Below are positions 1 through 7,398 of a stretch of 36,890 nucleotides of DNA, piece after piece. The notes below the pieces were generated by a model. It was not told the DNA's origin and searched no databases. It worked only from the letters and a program-made list of their open reading frames with translations. Every line of letters begins with the position of its first letter. Within the stretch, counting starts at the first letter, position 1. The position numbers were made by a program, and so were the translations under genes. Source of the stretch: an uncultured Lachnospiraceae bacterium (GTDB lineage: Bacteria; Bacillota; Clostridia; Lachnospirales; Lachnospiraceae); contig CAMBAN010000015.1 in the NCBI GenBank assembly GCA_945864145.1, positions 1-36,890 of the forward strand, written 5' to 3'.

Positions 1-146
1 GCACCTGTCATGCCGGCACTGCTTCTTTCCTTACTGTACTTGCGAAAGGTAGAATTCACCTTCATGGAAGCCCACATAGAAAAGAGTGCTGCTATCAAAA
101 CAAAAATGTAAGTTGGGTCATAATAATAGTAATATCCGTAATGCAT
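1..146 (-). CDS. YugP-like zinc metallopeptidase, N-terminal fragment (runs off window edge)
   Basis: This frame is not in the ORF track. On the minus strand an ATG preceded by AGGAGG (8-nt spacing) opens a frame that runs off the left edge, giving about 48 residues. The start MHYGYYYYYDPTY is followed by a hydrophobic stretch (IFVLIAALFSMWASM) and a basic KVNSTFRKYSKERSS segment ending in GMTG. This pattern, a YDPTY motif then one membrane segment then SxxGMTG, is typical of the YugP/DUF2324 neutral zinc metallopeptidases, which are membrane-anchored. The zinc-binding HExxH would lie beyond the window, so catalysis cannot be confirmed. The ribosome binding site overlaps the fmt stop codon, so the gene is probably the last visible member of priA-def-fmt and translationally coupled to fmt. 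Confidence 0.75.
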   Translation of the reverse strand, partial: MHYGYYYYYDPTYIFVLIAALFSMWASMKVNSTFRKYSKERSSAGMTG

Positions 147-157
147 ATTTTTGCCTC

Positions 158-1087
158 CTATCCCAGTTTCATACCTTCCTGCCAGTTATTACCCAGCAAA
201 AAGGATTTTGTATCCATACGTTTTTTTCCTTCCAATTGTAATTCATTCACACAAATCAAGCCCTTACCTGTTGCAACCTCAATCGCATTTTTGGTAACCT
301 TTACGATTGTTCCCGGTTCCTGTGATGTTTCTTCCCTCATCACATCGCAATCCCATATTTTTAAGCTTTTCCCATTAAAATAAGTATATGCACTTGGCCA
401 GGAATTTAAGCCCCTGACTAATCTTTCAATCTCTACCGCTGATTTTGTCCAATCAATGCAGCCCATAGATTTTTGCATCATCTTTGCATAGCAGGATTTT
501 GTATCATCCTGCTTCTCCGGTATCAAAGTACCTGCTTCAATTTGTGGCAAGGTATCTACCACAAGCTGTGCTCCTGCTTGTGCCAGTTTATTAAAAAGAC
601 TTTCCGCTGTTTCTTTTTCTGCAATTGGTACCACTACTTTGGTAAGCATATCTCCGGTATCAATACCTGCATCCATCTGCATAATTGTAACACCAGACTC
701 TTTTTCTCCATCTATAATGCACCAGTTGATAGGAGCTGCACCTCTGTATTTGGGTAAAAGTGAAGCATGCTCACAAATACAGCCATACTTTGGTATGTTT
801 AAAATTTCCTGTGACAAAATCTGACCAAAAGCCGCCACTACATAAATGTCAGCTTCATACTTTTTCAACTCAGCAATTGATTCCGGCGTTTTAATTTTGA
901 CAGGTTGAAAAACCGGAATATTGTATTTTAATGCACATTCCTTTACAGGCGGATACTGCATCTGTCCACTTCTGCCCTTGGCTTTATCAGGTTGCGTTAC
1001 TGCGCAGACTACTTCGTGTCCTGCTTTCACAATTGCTTCCAAAGCAATTGCTGCAAAATCAGGTGTTCCCATAAATACTATTTTCAT
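158..1087 (-). CDS. fmt: Methionyl-tRNA formyltransferase
   Basis: This 309-residue protein has the family's normal length. It transfers a formyl group from 10-formyl-THF to initiator Met-tRNA in the cytoplasm. The N-terminal Rossmann-type domain starts MKIVFMGTPDFAA. The core has ASLLPKYRGAAPI and GVTIMQMDAGIDTGDML, which carries the catalytic Asp. The C-terminal tRNA-binding barrel follows from about residue 205. An oddity is that the usual active-site signature N-x-H before SLLP reads GCICEHASLLP here, so the position of the catalytic Asn (Asn106 in E. coli numbering, from memory) is Cys; His is kept. I checked the TGT codon on the nucleotide sequence. The start overlaps the def stop as TAATG, the classic def-fmt coupling. 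Family assignment is firm; the effect of the substitution is unknown. Confidence 0.95.
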   Translation of the reverse strand: MKIVFMGTPDFAAIALEAIVKAGHEVVCAVTQPDKAKGRSGQMQYPPVKECALKYNIPVFQPVKIKTPESIAELKKYEADIYVVAAFGQILSQEILNIPKYGCICEHASLLPKYRGAAPINWCIIDGEKESGVTIMQMDAGIDTGDMLTKVVVPIAEKETAESLFNKLAQAGAQLVVDTLPQIEAGTLIPEKQDDTKSCYAKMMQKSMGCIDWTKSAVEIERLVRGLNSWPSAYTYFNGKSLKIWDCDVMREETSQEPGTIVKVTKNAIEVATGKGLICVNELQLEGKKRMDTKSFLLGNNWQEGMKLG

Positions 1088-1575
1088 TATTCTTCGTCCT
1101 CATCATCTTCAAGGTCTGCAGTGTTCATTAAATCACCTTCCACCTTTTCTACATATAAATGACCATCCAGATGTTCAATTTCATGGCAGAAAGCTCTTGC
1201 TAAAAGTTCTGTTCCTTCCAGTTCGATGGTTTCCATATCTTCATTTTGTGCGACCACCTTTACATAATTGGGTCTTGTGACAATACCTGTCTTACCCGGT
1301 ACGCTTAAACATCCCTCATTTCCTGTCTGTTCCCCAGAGGTCTCTACAATACGAGGATTAATTAAAACAAGTAAGTCTTCTCCTGTAACATCAATGACAA
1401 CAATTCTCTTTAAAATTCCTACCTGTGGTGCTGCAAGTCCAACCCCATTTGCCTCATACATAGTTTCTACCATATCATCAATAAGGTCACGAATTCTAGG
1501 GGTAATTTCTGTCACCTCTTTTGCTACTTTATTTAATACCGGATCTCCTATTTCCCTAATTGTTCTGATTGCCAT
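1087..1575 (-). CDS. def: Peptide deformylase
   Basis: This metalloenzyme removes the N-formyl group from nascent proteins. All three family motifs are present: GVGLAAPQVG, EGCLSVPG and HEIEHLDG, with the Cys and two His that bind the metal. The ORF track opens at 1605 (172 residues), where ATG overlaps the priA stop as TAATG. I prefer the internal ATG at 1575 (162 residues, MAIRTIREIGDPVL) because relatives begin MA(I/L)R and a purine-rich AAAGGCGG lies upstream, while the first ATG has no clear ribosome binding site. The earlier start cannot be excluded because it would be stop-start coupled. The C-terminus is acidic (DLEDDEDEE). It lies between priA and fmt in one transcription unit. Confidence 0.95.
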   Translation of the reverse strand: MAIRTIREIGDPVLNKVAKEVTEITPRIRDLIDDMVETMYEANGVGLAAPQVGILKRIVVIDVTGEDLLVLINPRIVETSGEQTGNEGCLSVPGKTGIVTRPNYVKVVAQNEDMETIELEGTELLARAFCHEIEHLDGHLYVEKVEGDLMNTADLEDDEDEE

Positions 1576-1604
1576 CTTCTTTTCCGCCTTTCCTTTCTCT
1601 TTCA

Positions 1605-3848
1605 TTAATATGCACTCATCGGATCAAAATCAAACTGAACCGTATCTGCATTCCATTCTTTTTCTTTTATAAAGTTTTCCATTGCATTTTTAATGTTAAT
1701 TAGTTTCGCATATTTTGTATGTTTGATATAAAATATATTTCGATATACATCACTGATTTTTCCAACATTTGCCGCAGATGGACCTATAATATAAGGTCTA
1801 TCTTCTGCAAAAGTCTGTTTTACATAGTCTGCAAGCTCCTTACTATGTGCCACACCCGTCAATTCATCCTGTGACAAAATAAGAACTGCTATCATATGTG
1901 CCGCAGGTGGATACATCATGACCTCTCTGTAAGAAATCTCTTCCTCATAAAAGTTCTCATAATCTTGATTTGCCGCATGCACAATCGCATAATGCTCCGG
2001 ATTATAAGTCTGGATTACAACTTCTCCCGGTAAACTGCTTCTACCCGCTCGACCCGCTGCCTGCGTAATCAGTTGAAAGGTTCTTTCTGCTGACCGATAG
2101 TCCGCCAAATGCAAAGACATGTCTGCTGCCAATATACCTACTAAGGTAACCTTTGGAAAATCATGCCCCTTTACTATCATTTGTGTGCCAACTAAAATAT
2201 CAGCTTCTTCATTTGCAAACTTAGAAAGAATTTCTTCATAGCTGTTTTTATTTTGAGTTGTGTCCGCATCCATACGTAAAACTCTTGCTGTCGGAAATTC
2301 CTTTTGCAAAAGTTCCTCAATCTGCTGCGTACCTGCTCTGAAACCCAAAATATATTTCGAGCCACATTTCGGACATTTTGTCACTTTTGGCATTTCAAAG
2401 CCGCAATAATGACATACAAGCTGTCCATTTCTATGTTCCGATAAGGAAACATCACAATGTGGACATTTCATAACGTGACCGCATGCTCTGCAAGATACAA
2501 ATCCTGCATATCCTCTTCTGTTAATAAACAACATACTCTGCTGTTTTTTCTGTAATCTATCCTCTAATTGCGCTCTCAAAGCTTTACTAAAAATGGAGCG
2601 ATTTCCATTTTTTAATTCTTCTCTCAAATCGACCACCTGTACATGTGGCAGATTTCCACCTGCAAGGCGTTCCTTTAATGGAAATAATTTTATCTTATTT
2701 TCCTTTGCCGCATAATAAGACTCTAAAGATGGCGTTGCTGAGCCAAGCACTAAGCTTGCGTTCTTCATCTCGCAAATCTTTTTTGCAACCTCTCTTGCAT
2801 GATATTTTGGCATGGTCTCACTCTTGTAGCTTGCCTCATGCTCTTCATCTATGATAATCATACCCAGCTTTGTAAAGGGAGTAAAAAGTGCAGACCTTGG
2901 TCCAATCATAATATCTATTTCTCCCTTTTTCGCCTTTTCAAACTGATCTGAGCGTTCTCCCGGTGAAAGCTTGGAATTCATTACCGAAACTTTATCTCCA
3001 AAGCGCTGATAAAAGCGAAGTAACGTCTGATAAGTCAATGCTATTTCAGGTATCAGTACAATCGTCTGTTTCCCCATTTCTATCATATGAGAAATCAGTT
3101 CCATGTATACTTCTGTCTTTCCGCTGCCTGTAATCCCATGAATCAGATAAGTCTCTCTTATACCCTTCTCATAACTTTGTAAGATTTCCTCTACAATACG
3201 CTGCTGATTCGTTGAAAGAATTTTTTTCTTTTGCTGTTGCCATCGTTCATCTCTGTTTTTTGGCAGAGCACTGCGATAACTACTTTCCTCTTCTATAGAA
3301 AGTAATCCTGCGTTTTCTAACGATTTTATTGTTGATGATGCAATATGAAGCTTTCCTGTTACCAAAAGCTGTGGTAGTCTTTGTTGCGTTGCAAGCTCTT
3401 GCATTAACCTTGCCTTAGCATTTTGATGTTTTTTTAAAAATTCCTCTGATTTCTCTAAAGCAAGCTCCGGCGATACCTGGCAACATAAAAACTTTTTCAC
3501 CACCGGCTTTGACTTCGTTTTTACAGGCAACACTGTTTTTAAGGCCGCAATCATGGTTGAACCATAATTTTCTTTCATCCACCAGGCAAGGCTAATTGCA
3601 TCCTCTTTTACAGTTACGCCCTGTTCCACCAGAGAGTGAATTTCTTTCATTTTATTGACATCAAAATTTGGAATATCCGTTATGTCTATGACATATCCTT
3701 TTCGAAGTGTATTCCCCATGCCAAAAGGAATATTCACTGCCATGCCTATCTCCAGGCTCTCTTGCAAGGATACCGGAATAATGTATTGAAAGGGTCTGTC
3801 CACTTTTTCATGAGAAATATCTACAATAACATCAGCAAATCTACCCAT
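1605..3848 (-). CDS. priA: Primosomal protein N' (replication restart helicase PriA)
   Basis: PriA is a superfamily 2 DNA helicase that recognises stalled forks and reloads the replicative helicase. The N-terminal DNA-binding domain begins MGRFADVIVDISHEKVDRPF. The helicase has Walker A GITGSGKTEVY and a DEEH box. The zinc-binding insert has eight cysteines in pairs (CRACGHVMKCPHC, CHYCGF, CPKCG), and the C-terminal helicase motifs include QAAGRAGR. The track opens at 3941 with 31 extra residues that do not look like PriA. The ATG at 3848 is preceded by GGGAG at about 10 nt and matches the family N-terminus, giving 747 residues, the usual size. The stop overlaps the track start of def. The upstream spacer carries a candidate promoter with direct repeats. 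Confidence 0.95.
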   Translation of the reverse strand: MGRFADVIVDISHEKVDRPFQYIIPVSLQESLEIGMAVNIPFGMGNTLRKGYVIDITDIPNFDVNKMKEIHSLVEQGVTVKEDAISLAWWMKENYGSTMIAALKTVLPVKTKSKPVVKKFLCCQVSPELALEKSEEFLKKHQNAKARLMQELATQQRLPQLLVTGKLHIASSTIKSLENAGLLSIEEESSYRSALPKNRDERWQQQKKKILSTNQQRIVEEILQSYEKGIRETYLIHGITGSGKTEVYMELISHMIEMGKQTIVLIPEIALTYQTLLRFYQRFGDKVSVMNSKLSPGERSDQFEKAKKGEIDIMIGPRSALFTPFTKLGMIIIDEEHEASYKSETMPKYHAREVAKKICEMKNASLVLGSATPSLESYYAAKENKIKLFPLKERLAGGNLPHVQVVDLREELKNGNRSIFSKALRAQLEDRLQKKQQSMLFINRRGYAGFVSCRACGHVMKCPHCDVSLSEHRNGQLVCHYCGFEMPKVTKCPKCGSKYILGFRAGTQQIEELLQKEFPTARVLRMDADTTQNKNSYEEILSKFANEEADILVGTQMIVKGHDFPKVTLVGILAADMSLHLADYRSAERTFQLITQAAGRAGRSSLPGEVVIQTYNPEHYAIVHAANQDYENFYEEEISYREVMMYPPAAHMIAVLILSQDELTGVAHSKELADYVKQTFAEDRPYIIGPSAANVGKISDVYRNIFYIKHTKYAKLINIKNAMENFIKEKEWNADTVQFDFDPMSAY

Positions 3849-3950
3849 TACAATACTGCTCCCTTCTGATTTAGATATTCTTTTCACATTAGTGACCTTA
3901 AAAAGGATACCATAACCAACACTTCTTTTCAAGTTCAACAACTAAGACAG

Positions 3951-3980
3951 AATGACTATCACATTGATATAAATGACTAT
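3951..3980. repeat. 9-bp direct repeat pair, 21-bp period, upstream of priA
   Basis: AATGACTAT occurs at 3951-3959 and again at 3972-3980. The 21-bp offset is two helical turns, so both copies face the same side of the DNA. On the minus strand one copy falls between the -35 and -10 of the candidate priA promoter and the other just past the -10, which is a repressor-like arrangement. The repeats are seen directly; the operator role is inference. Confidence 0.5.
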
Positions 3981-3994
3981 TTTCACTATAACAA
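3966..3994 (-). promoter_or_regulatory. Candidate sigma-A promoter for priA-def-fmt
   Basis: On the minus strand TTGTTA (3994-3989) is followed after exactly 17 bp by TATATC (3971-3966). The -10 is imperfect (4 of 6). The -35 abuts the end of the GC-rich hairpin at 3992-4020. It would give a leader of roughly 110 nt before the priA ATG at 3848. Confidence 0.35.
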
Positions 3995-4020
3995 GAGCCC
4001 GGCGATAAGCCGGGCTCTTG
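3992..4020 (-). terminator. Strong GC-rich hairpin between recJ and priA (terminator-like)
   Basis: A perfect 12-bp stem, CAAGAGCCCGGC pairing with GCCGGGCTCTTG, closes a 5-nt loop. It is far more GC-rich than the surrounding AT-rich spacer. On the minus strand it follows recJ, but the tail is TTGTTATAG rather than a real U tract, and on the plus strand the tail is CCATATTTTC. It may terminate recJ transcription weakly, or it may be the 3' hairpin of a small RNA. Confidence 0.5.
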
Positions 4021-4102
4021 CCATATTTTCTTATGAGGGGGGAGATAGTGAGTGTCTCAACTATCTGTAACCTACTATACAAAACAAATGTGTCAAAAGT
4101 GT
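3992..4102 (-). ncRNA. Candidate small structured RNA or priA leader between recJ and priA
   Basis: Downstream of a promoter-like TTATCA-17-TATAAT the minus strand can form two consecutive hairpins. The first is AGATAGT-GAG pairing with CTC-ACTATCT around a 3-nt loop with one bulged base (4043-4066). A C6 run follows, and then the 12-bp GC-rich hairpin (3992-4020) ends the element. No coding frame is apparent. The layout (promoter, two hairpins, terminator-like end, about 110 nt) fits a small RNA or a priA leader. I do not recognise a known RNA family, and the 5' end is a guess from the promoter position. Confidence 0.25.
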
Positions 4103-4108
4103 GTATAA

Positions 4109-4137
4109 ATTATAAAAACAAAAAAATCTATTGATAA
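4109..4137 (-). promoter_or_regulatory. Candidate promoter at the recJ 3' end
   Basis: On the minus strand TTATCA (4137-4132) is followed after 17 bp by a perfect TATAAT (4114-4109). The -35 is 4 of 6 and lies inside the last recJ codons. It would drive the spacer element and possibly priA. The region is very AT-rich, so chance matches are likely. Confidence 0.35.
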
Positions 4138-5912
4138 AATTTTAATATCATTTGTAAAGAAACAATACCTCGATATTCGTTTATATCCGGATAATAAGCA
4201 ATCGAAAGAACTATATCCTTTGCCATGCCCTGATACAGTTCTGATACACTCTCCTGACCAAATTTCTGCGTTAAATAGGCATGAAACTGGTCTAAATCAC
4301 CAAAATAAACAACATCAAAGTTCTTTCCCTGTTCATCCGCTACCACATATTTTCCAACATTTCTATTTTGTCCCAGGATTCTACCCTTTAAAAAACGTAC
4401 CTCTTTTTGTGCAAACAATGGCTTCGGGTTTCCATTTCCAAAAGGTTCCAGTAAATCCAACTCTTCTACAAAAGGAACGGTTACATAATCCATTGGCATC
4501 GGTACATCTATCTGCACCTTTTCTTCAAAATCTTCCTCCGTCAACTGGCAATTGGTATTTATTGTTTCCCGAAACAAATCCACATTCTTTTCTTCCAAAG
4601 AAAGTCCCGCTGCCAATTTGTGCCCTCCATACTTTGTAAAAAGTTCCTTACATTTTGTCATTTCTTCATACATATGAAAAGCATCGATACTTCTTCCGGA
4701 ACCTTTTACGCCCTCTTCACCTCTTGTCAGTACAAAGGTTGGCTTACAGTATTTTTCCCGAATGCGTCCCGCAATAATACCCGCTAAGCTTTCATGCACC
4801 TCCGGCAAATAAATAACAAGCACCTTGTCTTTTATATACCCTTTTTCTTCTATCTGTGCCACAGCTTCGTCAACGCCCTCTGCAGTCAGCTCCTTTCGAC
4901 TGTCATTCATGGATTTCAGGCTTGCTGCCAACATCATAGCCTTGGCCTTATCCTGTTCTTTGAACAAATCCAGTGCATTATCCGCTGTATCCAATCTGCC
5001 TGTCGCATTCAGACATGGTCCCAAAACAAATCCTATGGTATAAGGTTTGATATTTTCCGGTTGTACACCCGATACTTCAATCAGGCAGCGCATACCAAGA
5101 TTTCTTGAGTTTTTTATAAGCTGAAGCCCCTGTTTTACCAAAATTCTGTTTTCGTCCTTTAGCTCCATCACATCTCCAATCGTTGCAAATGCAGCAAATT
5201 CTAATAATTCCAAACCAAGCTCCGTATGCACCATTTCCTGCCAGTTTTTCTGCTGTATATAAGAATGCAGGGCAAGCACAAATTTATATGCGACCACTGC
5301 ACCACAAATCTCCGCAAAAGGATACCTGCAATCTGTCTGTTTTGGATCTATGACCGCATCCGCAGGAGGGAGCAGATATTTTCTGATTCCATCTGCCTGT
5401 TCCTCATAAGGCACTTCATGATGGTCTGTTACTACAACTGTCATTCCAAGTTCCTTCGCATAGGCAATCTGCGACATTGCAGCAATCCCGTTATCACAGG
5501 TTAAAATCGTGTCTATATCTGCTTCATATGCCTCTTGAATCAAATGCTCATTCAAACCATAGCCATCCTTCATTCGATGAGGAATAGCTGTATCTACATC
5601 AGCTCCGCAGGATGTTAAGCCCTTGTATAATACAAACGTAGCACATACACCATCTATATCGTAATCCCCAATAATTCGTATCTTCTTCTTTTCTGCAATT
5701 TTATTAGCAAGAATTTGAACGCCTTTATCCATATCCTTTAACAGAAATGGATCATAAATATCCTCTAAGCCCCCTTGCATAAATTTTCGAATATCTTCTT
5801 CCTCAATGATATCTCTGTTCCGAATAATTCTTGCCAATACCGGACTGATTTTGTATTGTTCAGCTATCTGTCCGAAATCAGCTTTTTTCATCATCACGGT
5901 CCATTTACTCAT
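4128..5912 (-). CDS. recJ: Single-stranded-DNA-specific exonuclease RecJ
   Basis: RecJ is a 5'-3' single-strand DNA exonuclease used in recombination and repair. The protein has 594 residues. Its DHH-family motifs are visible: IGDYDIDGVCAT near residue 100, CDNGIA, and TDHHEVP around residue 160. The DHHA1 part contains ESLAGIIAGRIREK and the glycine-rich KYGGHKLAAG, followed by the C-terminal OB-type domain (YVVADEQGKNFDVVYFG). The ATG has GAGGA 6-7 nt upstream. It starts 17 nt after the acyl-ACP thioesterase stop, so traX, thioesterase and recJ are probably cotranscribed. The stop is a TAG overlapping a candidate promoter. Confidence 0.95.
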   Translation of the reverse strand: MSKWTVMMKKADFGQIAEQYKISPVLARIIRNRDIIEEEDIRKFMQGGLEDIYDPFLLKDMDKGVQILANKIAEKKKIRIIGDYDIDGVCATFVLYKGLTSCGADVDTAIPHRMKDGYGLNEHLIQEAYEADIDTILTCDNGIAAMSQIAYAKELGMTVVVTDHHEVPYEEQADGIRKYLLPPADAVIDPKQTDCRYPFAEICGAVVAYKFVLALHSYIQQKNWQEMVHTELGLELLEFAAFATIGDVMELKDENRILVKQGLQLIKNSRNLGMRCLIEVSGVQPENIKPYTIGFVLGPCLNATGRLDTADNALDLFKEQDKAKAMMLAASLKSMNDSRKELTAEGVDEAVAQIEEKGYIKDKVLVIYLPEVHESLAGIIAGRIREKYCKPTFVLTRGEEGVKGSGRSIDAFHMYEEMTKCKELFTKYGGHKLAAGLSLEEKNVDLFRETINTNCQLTEEDFEEKVQIDVPMPMDYVTVPFVEELDLLEPFGNGNPKPLFAQKEVRFLKGRILGQNRNVGKYVVADEQGKNFDVVYFGDLDQFHAYLTQKFGQESVSELYQGMAKDIVLSIAYYPDINEYRGIVSLQMILKFYQ

Positions 5913-5929
5913 GTCATTCCTCTTTCTGT

Positions 5930-6637
5930 CTATGCAAAGCTAAACTCTACCACTGCATAGGTTTTTTGTTCCTCATTTTGCAATTTTACCTGCATTTTAT
6001 CCTGCTCCCTATATACGATAGGTGTAATGATATCCTTATAGTATGCTGCCGTTTTATATTCTACTCTGATTTCCTTTACCTCAGCATCCTTTGGTATATA
6101 GCTCATCGCAATAGTCACATATTCCGCATTATTCATATGCTGGTTAGAATCAATCTGGTGCATGCCAACGCTGATTTTTTCCATTTCCTGTGCATGTTCA
6201 CCCACCTGGATTTTTCTTGGCTTATAATCCATATCAATCCTTTCACCAATTTCATAGCCATTTAAGATTTCCTCAGTAGGGCGGAAAGGCATCATATGTT
6301 CCATATCTGTCAAAGACCAAACAGAATTTGCATAAGCCAAAAGTTCTCCCTCTGCTGTTTTCATATAAAAATTTCTATTCCCCAAAAATCCTTTAAATTG
6401 GTACGGAATAGTTGTAATTTCCACGTTTTCTCCCAGTCTTGGACGTCTTACAATATCTACCTGCCATGCGCCTAAAAGCCATGCAAGCTTTCTCTCCTGT
6501 AAATAATCCATAGTCATTTTCCCATCCTCAGCTTCAAACAATGCTGCATCCTGAAAATAATCAATTAGTCTGTTTATCTTTAACTTCAATTCTCCATCAG
6601 TTTCACTAAATCTGATTCTCCCCTTGTATGAATACAT
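5930..6637 (-). CDS. Acyl-ACP thioesterase
   Basis: This 235-residue protein is a double hot-dog acyl-[acyl carrier protein] thioesterase (FatA/FatB-like, PF01643), which releases free fatty acids from acyl-ACP in the cytoplasm. The first hot-dog carries LAWLLGAWQVDIVRRPRLGE and the FLGNRNFYM strand. The second has the conserved DSNQHMNNAEYV, with the Asn and His of the catalytic site. The length is right for bacterial members. The ATG is preceded by GAGGTAAAGGAA. It lies 10 nt after the TraX-like gene and 17 nt before recJ. Substrate chain length cannot be read from the sequence. Confidence 0.88.
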   Translation of the reverse strand: MYSYKGRIRFSETDGELKLKINRLIDYFQDAALFEAEDGKMTMDYLQERKLAWLLGAWQVDIVRRPRLGENVEITTIPYQFKGFLGNRNFYMKTAEGELLAYANSVWSLTDMEHMMPFRPTEEILNGYEIGERIDMDYKPRKIQVGEHAQEMEKISVGMHQIDSNQHMNNAEYVTIAMSYIPKDAEVKEIRVEYKTAAYYKDIITPIVYREQDKMQVKLQNEEQKTYAVVEFSFA

Positions 6638-6647
6638 TTCCTTTACC

Positions 6648-7337
6648 TCACGCCTTTAAAATATATATTCTGATTAATCCAATAAATAATAAATGTAACG
6701 GATATATCCAATAAAATAACAGTTTCACATTCCAGCCTCTTTTCCCGTTATAGAAATGAATCGGAATAAAAGCAAGCGGTGCAGTCACCTCATAAGAAAA
6801 CGCAATTGCTCCTATGATATCGCGCTCCCAAGCACTCACTGTTTTCAAGTAATAGAACATCACAATAAATAATACACCTAAATAGTGATAATCAAAGTCC
6901 AGAAATTGTGCAAATAAAGCACCAAAAAGAATAATCACTGCCTGTTTTATGAGAGATTTTATATCATACCCTTTAAATTTTTCCAATAGCGCAATCACAA
7001 GCAATCCTGTTGTCAAAGTAAAAAACACATTTTGCGCAGAACTGTCAATAAAAGCACCTCTTGATGTCATATCAAAAGGCACCTCTGAAATTACTGCAAA
7101 CAGAAATAATCTTCCGATATATTTTCTCACGTTCTTTGTATAAGTAAATCCTTCCACAAGCAAAAAGCAATAAATCGGAAATGCAATCCGTCCCGCAAAT
7201 CTGATACACTCATAAATCTGTTTTTCATAGCCCGGTATCCATCTGTAAATTCCTACTCCAAAATGGTCTATCAGCATGGAAATCACAGCTATCATCTTTA
7301 ATGTAGATGAAGAAATTCCTTTTCTTTTTCCAGTCAT
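6648..7337 (-). CDS. TraX-family integral membrane protein
   Basis: The start region SSTLKMIAVISMLIDHFGVGIYRW is the hallmark of the TraX family (PF05857). In F plasmids TraX is needed for pilin N-acetylation; chromosomal Firmicute homologues have no settled role. The remaining sequence is strongly hydrophobic with about seven or eight membrane segments. The track opens at 7355, but that ATG lies in a poor context inside the secDF terminator region. The ATG at 7337 (MTGKRKG) has AGGAAAGG directly upstream and is preferred, giving 229 residues. No room is left for a normal promoter between the terminator and this start, so it depends on read-through or on a promoter inside secDF. It is followed closely by the acyl-ACP thioesterase. 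Confidence 0.82.
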   Translation of the reverse strand: MTGKRKGISSSTLKMIAVISMLIDHFGVGIYRWIPGYEKQIYECIRFAGRIAFPIYCFLLVEGFTYTKNVRKYIGRLFLFAVISEVPFDMTSRGAFIDSSAQNVFFTLTTGLLVIALLEKFKGYDIKSLIKQAVIILFGALFAQFLDFDYHYLGVLFIVMFYYLKTVSAWERDIIGAIAFSYEVTAPLAFIPIHFYNGKRGWNVKLLFYWIYPLHLLFIGLIRIYILKA

Positions 7338-7360
7338 ACCTTTCCTCGTCGTCATACCGA

Positions 7361-7392
7361 AAAAGAGCTGCCACAGCTGTAGCAGCTCTTTT
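7361..7392 (-). terminator. Rho-independent terminator after secDF
   Basis: On the minus strand AAAAGAGCTGC pairs with GCAGCTCTTTT around a 10-nt loop, with a run of five T. It lies just after the secDF stop and ends only about 24 nt before the preferred TraX start. Confidence 0.85.
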
Positions 7393-7398
7393 CACTAT

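Noticed and set aside
3849-3941. N-terminal extension of PriA in the ORF track
   Set aside because: The 31 residues do not resemble the family, and a better ATG with a ribosome binding site lies at 3848.
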